From positions 1 through 64,000 of the forward strand of contig NZ_BOMH01000005.1 of NCBI RefSeq assembly GCF_016862095.1: DNA of 64,000 bases. Reading direction: 5' to 3'. This stretch comes from Actinoplanes cyaneus. GTDB taxonomy: Bacteria > Actinomycetota > Actinomycetes > Mycobacteriales > Micromonosporaceae. The notes beneath the pieces are model-generated. The model was given only the letters and a program-made list of their open reading frames with translations. It had not been told where the DNA came from and ran no database searches. Both the position numbers and the translations under genes were made by a program. The stretch's first letter is position 1, and each line of letters opens with the position of its first letter. Of the stretch, positions 58,468-64,000 are shown one piece after another.

Positions 58468-58800
58468 ATGTCCGTGCTCGCCACCCCGGTCCCCGCGAGG
58501 GAGTACGACAGCTGCCCGGTCACCCGCGCGGTCCACCGCCTCGGCGAGAAGTGGACCCTGCTGGTGATCATGCTGCTCGGCAAGCGCCCGCATCGCTACA
58601 ACGAGCTGCACCGCGGCATCGAGGGCATCAGCCAGCGCATCCTCACCCGCACGGTGCGGCTGCTGGAAGCCGACGGCCTGGTCTCCCGGACCGTGCATCC
58701 GACCGTTCCGCCGCAGGTGGAGTACCGGTTGACGCCGGCCGGCGAAAGCCTGCTCGTGCCGCTGAACGCGCTGGCCGGCTGGGCCGTCGAGCACTACTGA
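58468..58800 (+). CDS. HxlR-family transcription regulator
   Basis: 110 residues. Typical HxlR winged helix: SCPVTRAVHRLGEKWTLLVI, RYNELHRGIEGISQRILTRT, VRLLEADGLVSRTVHPTVPP, VEYRLTPAGESL. A single cysteine near the N-terminus (YDSCPV) is common in redox- or electrophile-sensing members. GGAAGAAGG lies upstream of the ATG. It probably controls the divergent SDR gene. A strong terminator follows. Confidence 0.94.
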   Translation: MSVLATPVPAREYDSCPVTRAVHRLGEKWTLLVIMLLGKRPHRYNELHRGIEGISQRILTRTVRLLEADGLVSRTVHPTVPPQVEYRLTPAGESLLVPLNALAGWAVEHY

Positions 58801-58831
58801 CGACCGGGCACGGGCCGCCGGACGCGAGGGC

Positions 58832-58868
58832 CCGGGCGCTGCCTCCCCCATACGGAGGCAGCGCCCGG
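58832..58868. terminator. Bidirectional hairpin terminator
   Basis: Fifteen-base-pair perfect stem (58832-58846 with 58854-58868; inner part GGGCGCTGCCTCC) with a seven-base loop, between the HxlR gene and the convergent reductase. Confidence 0.78.
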
Positions 58869-58916
58869 AACCCTCTTCAAGGGGTCACCCGGGGGCATCT
58901 TCCGGGCGGCCCCAGC

Positions 58917-60260
58917 TCATCCGGCGAGGCGGAACCGTTCGGCGTGGACCTGCCGCCGGGGCACCCGCAACCGCCGCAGACTGTCCAGCACCGACGACGT
59001 CATCGCTTCCGGGCCGCAGACGTACACGTCGCGCGCGGTGATGTCCGGGACCAGCGCCAGCATCCGCTCCGGCGCGAACGGCTGGTTGTCGCTGCCGGTG
59101 CGGCCGGTGAGCAGGTGCAGCCGCGCGTGCCGTACATCAGCCAGGTTCTTCAATTCCCCGAGAAGCACCGCGTCATGCGCGTCACGCACCCGGTAGAGGA
59201 CGACGACGTGACCGGTCAGCGCGGGATCCTCGAGCAGCGCCCGGATCGGGGTGACCCCGATCCCGCCCGCGACCAGCACCGTCGCGGCCCGCACCCGGTG
59301 CGCCGCGGTGAACGCGCCGTAGGGTCCCTCGGCGTAGACCCGCGCGCCGATCGGCAGTTCCCGCAGCCCCGCGCTGGTGACCCCGACGCCTTTCGCGGTG
59401 AGCCGCAGCGACCGGCCGTTCGGCGCGGCCGACAGCGAGAACGGGTTGACCTGCCACCACCCGTTGTGCCCGGGGAAGCGCCAGAGGAAGAACTGCCCGG
59501 CGCTCGCCGCCAGCCTCTCCAGGCCGCGGCCGGTGACGTGGACCGAGACGGTGTCCGCCGACTCCTCGACGACCGCGGCGACGCGCAGCCGGTGCCGCGC
59601 GTTGCGGATCATCGGCACGACCAGGCGACCGGCGATCAGCGCGCCGAGTGCGAACGTCCACAGCCCCCACCAGTAGATCTGCGTGAACAGGTTCACCCGG
59701 AACGCGGTGCCCTCGTAGACCTGGTGCAGCACACCGAGCAGCACGACGACGTAGAGCATCAGGTGGATCGCGTGCCACGTCTCGTAGGAGAGCCGGCGGC
59801 GGGCCACCCGGATCGACAGCACCACGATCACCAGGATCAGCACGGCCGCGATCATGCCCAGCAGGACCGGGAGCTGTTTCGCCAGGTTGACCGTCTCGGC
59901 CAGGAACGAGATGCCGTCCAGCCGGGCGAAGCCGAGCAGCACGAACGCAGGGTGCGCGAGCACGAGCCAGAAGATCGCCTGGCCGGTCCAGCGGTGCCAG
60001 GTGGTGAGGCGGTCCATGCCGAACGCCCGGTCCACCGTCGCGAGGCGGGCCACCAGCAGCAGTTGCAGGGCCATCGCGAGTGCCAGGTAGAGGCCGAGCA
60101 GGCGGCCGACCGTACCGGCGACGTTCTTGCCCGGGCCGGCGGCGACGAACATGAGCTGGACGGCGACCAGATTCAGCACGATGAAGGCCACGATCGCGAC
60201 GCGCGCGACGCGGACGGATCGTCGGAAGGTGAGGACTCGAGGCTGGGTCAGGGCGGTCAT
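58917..60260 (-). CDS. Ferric reductase-like transmembrane flavocytochrome
   Basis: 447 residues. Six membrane helices (about 20-215) carry histidines on two helices (TTWHRWTGQAIFWLVLAHPA, SYETWHAIHLMLYVVVLLGV then LHQVY), as in FRE/NOX-type haem-binding domains. The cytosolic half is an FAD/NAD(P)H ferredoxin-reductase module: FAD motif QVNPFSLSAAP, NAD motif TVLVAGGIGVTPIRALLEDP, and the C-terminal VYVCGPEAM. It should pass electrons from NAD(P)H through FAD and haem to an acceptor outside, possibly ferric iron or oxygen. Ribosome binding site GGAGGAGA. No partner gene is adjacent. Confidence 0.9.
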   Translation of the reverse strand: MTALTQPRVLTFRRSVRVARVAIVAFIVLNLVAVQLMFVAAGPGKNVAGTVGRLLGLYLALAMALQLLLVARLATVDRAFGMDRLTTWHRWTGQAIFWLVLAHPAFVLLGFARLDGISFLAETVNLAKQLPVLLGMIAAVLILVIVVLSIRVARRRLSYETWHAIHLMLYVVVLLGVLHQVYEGTAFRVNLFTQIYWWGLWTFALGALIAGRLVVPMIRNARHRLRVAAVVEESADTVSVHVTGRGLERLAASAGQFFLWRFPGHNGWWQVNPFSLSAAPNGRSLRLTAKGVGVTSAGLRELPIGARVYAEGPYGAFTAAHRVRAATVLVAGGIGVTPIRALLEDPALTGHVVVLYRVRDAHDAVLLGELKNLADVRHARLHLLTGRTGSDNQPFAPERMLALVPDITARDVYVCGPEAMTSSVLDSLRRLRVPRRQVHAERFRLAG

Positions 60261-60330
60261 CCCGGTCTCCTCCCCTGCTGGGAGCTGCAGTTACCGGGGT
60301 GTACCACCACCGGGCGACGCCGGTTCACCG

Positions 60331-60401
60331 AGATCGCAGCCGGATTCGAACCGGCGTGTACCGCTTTGCAGGCGGCCCCCTCACCACTCGGGCATGCGAT
60401 C
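60331..60401 (-). tRNA. tRNA-Cys (GCA)
   Basis: 71 bases. Acceptor GATCGCA/TGCGATC with discriminator T, as for cysteine tRNAs. D arm closed by CCC/GGG with a GG in the loop, anticodon loop CTGCAAA (anticodon GCA) and T arm GCCGG-TTCGAAT-CCGGC. The layout and lengths match other actinomycete tRNA-Cys. CCA is not encoded. Confidence 0.88.
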
Positions 60402-60454
60402 GTGCTGGTACCAGGCGGCGTTTCGCAGTGCGGCACTGCGACACACCGCCTCCG

Positions 60455-60535
60455 TGCGGGCGGCAGGATTCGAACCTGCTCAGCGAAGCACCCGGTTTAC
60501 AGCCGGGCCCGACTCTCCAGCGTCGGCGCGCCCGC
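60455..60535 (-). tRNA. tRNA-Tyr-like (GTA), atypical core
   Basis: 81 bases. Acceptor GCGGGCG/CGCCCGC with discriminator A, anticodon arm CCCGG-CTGTAAA-CCGGG (GTA), an 11-base variable region and T arm GCAGG-TTCGAAT-CCTGC. Base 8 is C instead of the nearly universal T, and A14 is not evident; the D stem can pair as CCGAC/GTCGG. It may be a secondary or decaying copy. Confidence 0.75.
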
Positions 60536-60554
60536 GTGGCGTGTGACCACGCGG

Positions 60555-60628
60555 TGCCCTCGGCGCGACTCGAACGCGCACTGCTGGCGTCCTCAACGCC
60601 AGGCCTCTGCCAATTGGGCTACGAGGGC
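60555..60628 (-). tRNA. tRNA-like gene, anticodon GAG, short variable arm
   Basis: 74 bases. Acceptor GCCCTCG/CGAGGGC with discriminator A, T8-A9 present, D arm around AATTGGCAGA, anticodon arm TGGCG-TTGAGGA-CGCCA (GAG, leucine codons) and T arm GCGCG-TTCGAGT-CGCGC. The variable region is only four bases (CAGT). Leucine tRNAs normally carry a long variable arm, so either this is a noncanonical leucine tRNA or a class I tRNA with an altered anticodon. Confidence 0.7.
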
Positions 60629-60648
60629 GTCACCACATCCTTGACAAC

Positions 60649-60684
60649 AAAAAGCCGCCTTTCCCGTACGTCGGGAGCGGCGGC
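60649..60684 (-). terminator. Intrinsic terminator of the SigE/anti-sigma operon
   Basis: On the minus strand a stem of GCCGCC/GGCGGC with inner CCCG/CGGG pairing ends in TTTTT. It lies about 145 bases past the anti-sigma-like stop and just before the tRNA trio, which it insulates. Confidence 0.78.
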
Positions 60685-60828
60685 GCAAGAGCACGAGCGG
60701 CGGTCAGCCGCGCCACCGATCCGGGGCGAGATAAAGGCTCGTACACAGCATGGTCGTGATCTCCTGATCGTCTGATCGCTCGAAGCTGTGCATGAACCTA
60801 TGCGGCCCGCCCCGGACCGGCAACGCAT

Positions 60829-61683
60829 TTACGCGCGAATGTGGAACCGTGCGTCGAGGGTGAGCGCGGCCAGCTCCTGCGCGGTGAACGGCAGCGCGGC
60901 GAGCGGCGCCTGCCCCTCGAAGCCGGAGGCCTTGTTCTGCGCCACGAAGACGACGGTGCCGTCGGCGTAGCGGTAGGCCGCGAACTGGTCGAGCCGCTGG
61001 TCACCGCCGGTCGACGTGACGACGCCGACCTTCTTGCCACCGGCCTCGACCACCTGGCAGGGGCCGCCGATCCCCCAGAACGACCGGGCCAGCGCGCACG
61101 GCTCGTCGGGCAGCTTGTTGCCGGGCTCGTGCACCTCGACATGGAGTTGCCCGGCCGTCGTGTCCTTGGTGATCGTCACGCTCGCCAGGTAGCTCCACTC
61201 CGGATCCTCGATCGCCGCCTGGTGCGACTGGTACTCCATGTCGCCCGGGCCCATGCCGGTCGGCGTCCCGTAGCCGCTCGGCACCACCTTCAGCAGGTCG
61301 CCGAGCAGCTGCTTGCCCTTCTGGTAGCGCGGGCCGCTGTCCGCCGTGGCGTCGCCGTTCGCCTCGGCCGGCCACGACGGCTTGGTGTCGCTCGGATCCG
61401 GCGTCCCCCCGTCGGCCCACTCGATCGGCGGCGTGGCGTGCGCGCTCGGTGCCGCCGCCGGCCCGGCCACGTCGATCGCCGGGCCGGGCCCCGCGGACAG
61501 GTAGCGCGCCGGGACGACGGTCACCGCGGCGAGCGCGACGACCGCGCCGGTGCAGGCCAGGGCCGTACGTCGTCGCTCCGATCGTCTCCCGGCGGCGACA
61601 GCCGGCCCGGCCTGCATCGGCGGCGGCTCGGGACTCTGCGTCACCACCGTGCGCAGGGCGTCGCGGAACTCGTTCTCGTCCAT
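60829..61683 (-). CDS. Membrane-anchored anti-sigma-like protein
   Basis: 284 residues from the ATG at 61683. A cytosolic N-terminus of about 40 residues (MDENEFRDALRTVVTQSPEP) precedes one membrane helix (TALACTGAVVALAAVTVVPA). An extracellular domain of about 225 residues follows, with a Pro/Ala stalk, two cysteines (DEPCALARSFWGIGGPCQVV) that may form a disulfide, and a C-terminal beta-rich part. Position directly after a SigE-type sigma gene and topology suggest it holds the sigma factor. The cytosolic segment lacks a classic zinc anti-sigma HxxxCxxC motif. Role is inference. Confidence 0.72.
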   Translation of the reverse strand: MDENEFRDALRTVVTQSPEPPPMQAGPAVAAGRRSERRRTALACTGAVVALAAVTVVPARYLSAGPGPAIDVAGPAAAPSAHATPPIEWADGGTPDPSDTKPSWPAEANGDATADSGPRYQKGKQLLGDLLKVVPSGYGTPTGMGPGDMEYQSHQAAIEDPEWSYLASVTITKDTTAGQLHVEVHEPGNKLPDEPCALARSFWGIGGPCQVVEAGGKKVGVVTSTGGDQRLDQFAAYRYADGTVVFVAQNKASGFEGQAPLAALPFTAQELAALTLDARFHIRA

Positions 61684-61694
61684 GGTGTTCCCCC

Positions 61695-62192
61695 TCATTC
61701 GGCCGGGACGGGCGCGCCGATCACCGCGCGCAACGTGGCCAGCCCGCGGGCGGCCTGGCTCTTGACCGTGCCGGTGGTGGTGCCGAGCGCCGCCGCCGTC
61801 TCCTCGACGCTCAGGTCCTGCCAGTAGCGCAGCACCAGCACCGCACGCTGCCGGGGCGGCACCTCGGCGAGCGCGCGCAGCAGCATGAGGCGGTCCTCGA
61901 CCGGGGCGCCGGGCGGGGCCGGGCGCTCGATCGTGGTGTCGTGCGGGCGTTCCCGCCGCCACCAGCCCCACCGGCCCTCGTCGATGAAGGTCCGGATCAT
62001 CACCTGGCGGACGTACGGATCCAGCGACTCCTGCCGTTGCACCTTGTTCCAGCGCAGGTAGAGCTTGGTGAACGTGGTCTGCACCAGGTCAGCGGCCCGG
62101 TGCCAGTCGCCGCAGAGCAGGTAAGCCGTGGCGCGCATGCTTCCGGAGCGCGCCGCGAAGTACTCCGCGAACGCCTCGTCACGATCGCTCAT
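61695..62192 (-). CDS. SigE-family (SACE-type) ECF sigma factor
   Basis: 165 residues from the ATG at 62192 (GGGGGA upstream; ATGs at 62207 and earlier are less likely). Region 2 is FAEYFAARSGSMRATAYLLC then ADLVQTTFTKLYLRWNKV. Region 4 is EVPPRQRAVLVLRYWQDLSV then EETAAALGTTTGTVKSQAAR. This is the short actinobacterial SigE subgroup (ECF). It directs core polymerase to its own promoters; the downstream membrane protein 11 bases away is the probable regulator. Confidence 0.92.
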   Translation of the reverse strand: MSDRDEAFAEYFAARSGSMRATAYLLCGDWHRAADLVQTTFTKLYLRWNKVQRQESLDPYVRQVMIRTFIDEGRWGWWRRERPHDTTIERPAPPGAPVEDRLMLLRALAEVPPRQRAVLVLRYWQDLSVEETAAALGTTTGTVKSQAARGLATLRAVIGAPVPAE

Positions 62193-62515
62193 GCCGTCCC
62201 CCATCGTCATCGGTCGCGGCATACACGAGGTCACCACCCGTCAGGGTTGCACGGGCCACCGTTTCTGGACGGATCGTTTCCCGGAGGCAGGCGAACGCCA
62301 TGACGGATCGCGCAGTCGCGAGCCCGCGCGGACCCCCCGGGCTGCGGCCGCGACGCACTGTCCTGGGCTGGTTCTCACGGTCGTTCTTCGTGCCTCATGA
62401 CGACCGTGAGAACCAGCCCGGGCCGGCGGCGCGGGGCGGTCCGAAGTGGCGGCGGGCTCGTGGGGACGTTCGCACGGGCGCGGTGCCCACGACGTACCGC
62501 AATCGGATCTTGGGG
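62193..62515. other. Gene-free region with hairpin element
   Basis: About 320 bases upstream of the sigma gene and downstream of the TAXI binding-protein gene. It holds the sigma promoter, not recognisable by eye, and a hairpin element at 62362-62422. No coding frame was accepted. Confidence 0.6.
62362..62422 (+). repeat. Covarying hairpin element, copy 3
   Basis: A 23-base-pair stem with one G-U pair (62362-62384 with 62400-62422) closes a loop that contains TTCGTGCCTCA, the same 11 bases as in the copies at 11.2 and 11.4 kb. The stem reads GGGCTGGTTCTCACGG on the 5' side; several pairs differ from the other copies on both sides at once. It may terminate the TAXI operon, whose stop is 94 bases away. 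Confidence 0.88.
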
Positions 62516-63517
62516 TTACTTCGGGGCCTTCAGGTCGTCGAGGGCCTTCTCCGCGCCCCGGTGCAGGACGACGGGGCTGGTCTTGCGGGCGGTGTCCAGG
62601 CTGATCTCCTTGGCGGCGGCGTTGGCCTGCACCAGCTGGGTCTTGCGGTCGAAGAGGGTCCTGGTCACCACGCAGGCCACGTTCGGGTCGAGGTTCTGGC
62701 GGACCAGCAGGAAGTTCGGGACGACGATCGTCTTCACGTCCGCGGCCTGCTGGTAGGTGGCGGCCGGGATGACGCTCTCCTGGTAGACCTCGTTGATCTT
62801 CTGCATCTCCGGCAGCACCGGCGTGATGTCGAGGAACTCAACCTGATCCTTCGCGGTCGTCATCAGGTCGGTGATGCCCGGCGTGGGCAGGCCGCCGGAG
62901 AAGAACATCGCGTCGATCGTGCCGTCCTTCATCCCGTCGACGGTCTTGGTGAGGTCGAGTTTCTGCGCGCTGACGTCCTTCTCCGCGTCGAGCCCAGCCG
63001 CTTTCAGGACGCGGTTGGCGATGACCTCGGTGCCGGACTTCGGCGAGCCGGTCGAGACGCGTTTGCCCTTCATCCCGGCCACGTCCTTGATGCCGGCCGC
63101 CTTGCGGACGATCACCTGCGTGTAGTTGGTGTGGATCCGGGCCAGCGCGGCGACCGGCTGCTTGGTGGTGAAGCTGCCGGTGCCGTTGACCGCGTCGGCG
63201 GCGGTGTCGGCCAGGGAGAACGCCACGTCGTAGGTGCCGGCGACGAGCTGCTGGATGTTCTGCACCGAGGCGCCGGTCTCCGCCGCGGTCGCCTGCACCT
63301 TGCTGCCGGACGCGTTGACCTGCTCGGCCAGGGCGTTGCCGAGGGCGAAGTAGACGCCGATGGCGTTGCCGGTCGCGATGCCGATCCGGGTGTCCTGCCC
63401 GGCCTGGCAGGTGATGTCACCACCGGCGTCGGTGGCCGCCGTGTTCTGCCGGCCGCCGCACGCCGCGGTGGCCAGCGCGAGTGCGGAAATGGTGGTGACG
63501 GTCAGGATTCGTCGCAT
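62516..63517 (-). CDS. TAXI-family TRAP transporter binding lipoprotein
   Basis: 333 residues from the ATG at 63517 (GGAGGACT upstream). Lipobox-like LATAAC at the end of the signal peptide. The TAXI family pattern is present: RIGIATGNAIGVYFALGNAL, QLVAGTYDVAFSLADTAADA, KGKRVSTGSPKSGTEVIANR and DGTIDAMFFSGGLPTPGI. It captures a small acid (glutamate or 2-oxoglutarate type ligands are known in the family) for the fused permease encoded downstream. Confidence 0.93.
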   Translation of the reverse strand: MRRILTVTTISALALATAACGGRQNTAATDAGGDITCQAGQDTRIGIATGNAIGVYFALGNALAEQVNASGSKVQATAAETGASVQNIQQLVAGTYDVAFSLADTAADAVNGTGSFTTKQPVAALARIHTNYTQVIVRKAAGIKDVAGMKGKRVSTGSPKSGTEVIANRVLKAAGLDAEKDVSAQKLDLTKTVDGMKDGTIDAMFFSGGLPTPGITDLMTTAKDQVEFLDITPVLPEMQKINEVYQESVIPAATYQQAADVKTIVVPNFLLVRQNLDPNVACVVTRTLFDRKTQLVQANAAAKEISLDTARKTSPVVLHRGAEKALDDLKAPK

Positions 63518-63530
63518 GCAAGTCCTCCGG

Positions 63531-64000
63531 TCACAGTTTCTTCTTATCCGGTACGGCCGTTGCCGCCCGAGTCGTCCCTTTCGTGCCGTCCGGGCCGGCG
63601 TCGGCGCCGCCCGTGCGGGTCTCCGTGCCGCCGTCGTCGGGGCCGCGCGAACCGGCGATCCCGTCGTCACCGGCAGCACGTGTCGCGGAACCACCGTCGT
63701 CACCGGCAGCGCGCGCTCCGGAATCGCCGTCGCCACCGCGACTGCGGGTCTCCGTGCCGTGGTCGCGCTTGCGCAGCACCGCCGCCAGCAGCGCGGACAG
63801 TGCCAGCGCGGCCACCCCGATCCCGGCCGCGACCGGCGCCAGGTACAGCAGGAACAGCCCGGCCACCCCGCCCAGCACCCGGCTCGCCGTCCCGGCCCGG
63901 CCCACGCCCGGCACCCAGCCGCCGGTCGCCACGGCCAGGCCGAGCACCGCCAGCCCGGCCGCCGCGGTGGTCCACAGGATTCCGGTGACCGGGCCGCGGG
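63531..64000 (-). CDS. TRAP transporter fused permease, C-terminal part
   Basis: Partial: the reading frame is open to the window edge at 64000, so the N-terminal part lies outside. About 156 codons are visible. Two to three hydrophobic segments (GPVTGILWTTAAAGLAVLGL, VLGGVAGLFLLYLAPVAAGI, VAALALSALLAAVL) are followed by a charged, Gly/Asp-rich tail with imperfect repeats (RAAGDDG, TETRTGG) ending in DKKKL. The long acidic tail is unusual for the family. The stop lies 13 bases before the binding-protein start, so the two are co-transcribed with the permease first. Confidence 0.7.
   Translation of the reverse strand, partial: RGPVTGILWTTAAAGLAVLGLAVATGGWVPGVGRAGTASRVLGGVAGLFLLYLAPVAAGIGVAALALSALLAAVLRKRDHGTETRSRGGDGDSGARAAGDDGGSATRAAGDDGIAGSRGPDDGGTETRTGGADAGPDGTKGTTRAATAVPDKKKL

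Noticed and set aside
60402..60454. Hairpin between the Cys and Tyr tRNAs considered as a fourth tRNA
   Set aside because: A CGCAG/CTGCG stem with a seven-base loop exists, but the loop lacks T33 and there is no T arm or acceptor stem.
58551..60644. 697-codon open frame on the plus strand
   Set aside because: Runs out of frame through HxlR, then antisense to the flavocytochrome and across three tRNAs.

Overview
The window is chromosomal DNA from a high-GC actinomycete. Third codon positions are almost all G or C, many genes start with GTG, and several are preceded directly by a TANNNT box with no ribosome binding site (leaderless transcription). A chemotaxis receptor, two membrane cyclic di-GMP enzymes, a PknB-type kinase, a SigE-type sigma factor and many LacI-type sugar regulators fit a motile soil member of the Micromonosporaceae such as Actinoplanes. 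The genus is inference. I see no rRNA, CRISPR array, intact insertion sequence, prophage or PKS/NRPS cluster.

Layout. 0-4.2 kb: coupled diguanylate cyclase and GGDEF-EAL genes. 4.3-7.6 kb: two secreted proteins and a Ser/Thr kinase. 7.8-13.6 kb: LacI and GlxA-type regulators, an orphan GAPDH and two small membrane proteins. 13.7-17.4 kb: a plasmid-spread-like membrane protein with a double ribbon-helix-helix partner, and a duplicated secreted protein. 18.5-22.3 kb: the most interesting locus. A purine-nucleosidase-like protein carries a short glycine/histidine motif at its C-terminus; a coupled membrane protein carries nearly the same motif at its N-terminus; a divergent Nudix-winged-helix (NrtR-type) regulator shares their promoter region, which holds two GTGTC/GACAC operators. 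It resembles an amyloid-signalling effector/partner pair. 22.4-25 kb: a lipoprotein, alanine dehydrogenase and its Lrp-type regulator.

25.3-37.2 kb: a pectin/uronate utilisation locus. One arm is a LacI regulator plus a sugar ABC transporter. The divergent arm holds two Gfo/Idh/MocA oxidoreductases, uronate isomerase, a fructuronate/tagaturonate-type reductase, a cupin and a secreted pectate lyase. LacI-type operators lie between the arms. 37.2-40.7 kb: recombined intergenic DNA and a two-component system. 40.9-44.4 kb: PucR regulator, ferredoxin reductase and acyl desaturase. 45.4-50.8 kb: a second sugar operon (PfkB kinase, ABC transporter, GH4 glycosidase). 51-60.3 kb: GAF, chemotaxis, MarR-MFS, HxlR-SDR and flavocytochrome reductase genes, with a broken PARG-like gene at 56.4 kb. 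60.3-60.6 kb: three tRNA or tRNA-like genes, two of them atypical. 60.8-64 kb: SigE/anti-sigma pair and a TAXI-TRAP transporter cut by the window edge.

Intergenic regions at 7.7, 11.2-11.5, 37.5 and 62.4 kb carry related GGCTGG...CCAGCC hairpins. In three of them an 11-base loop is identical while the stems differ by compensatory changes.
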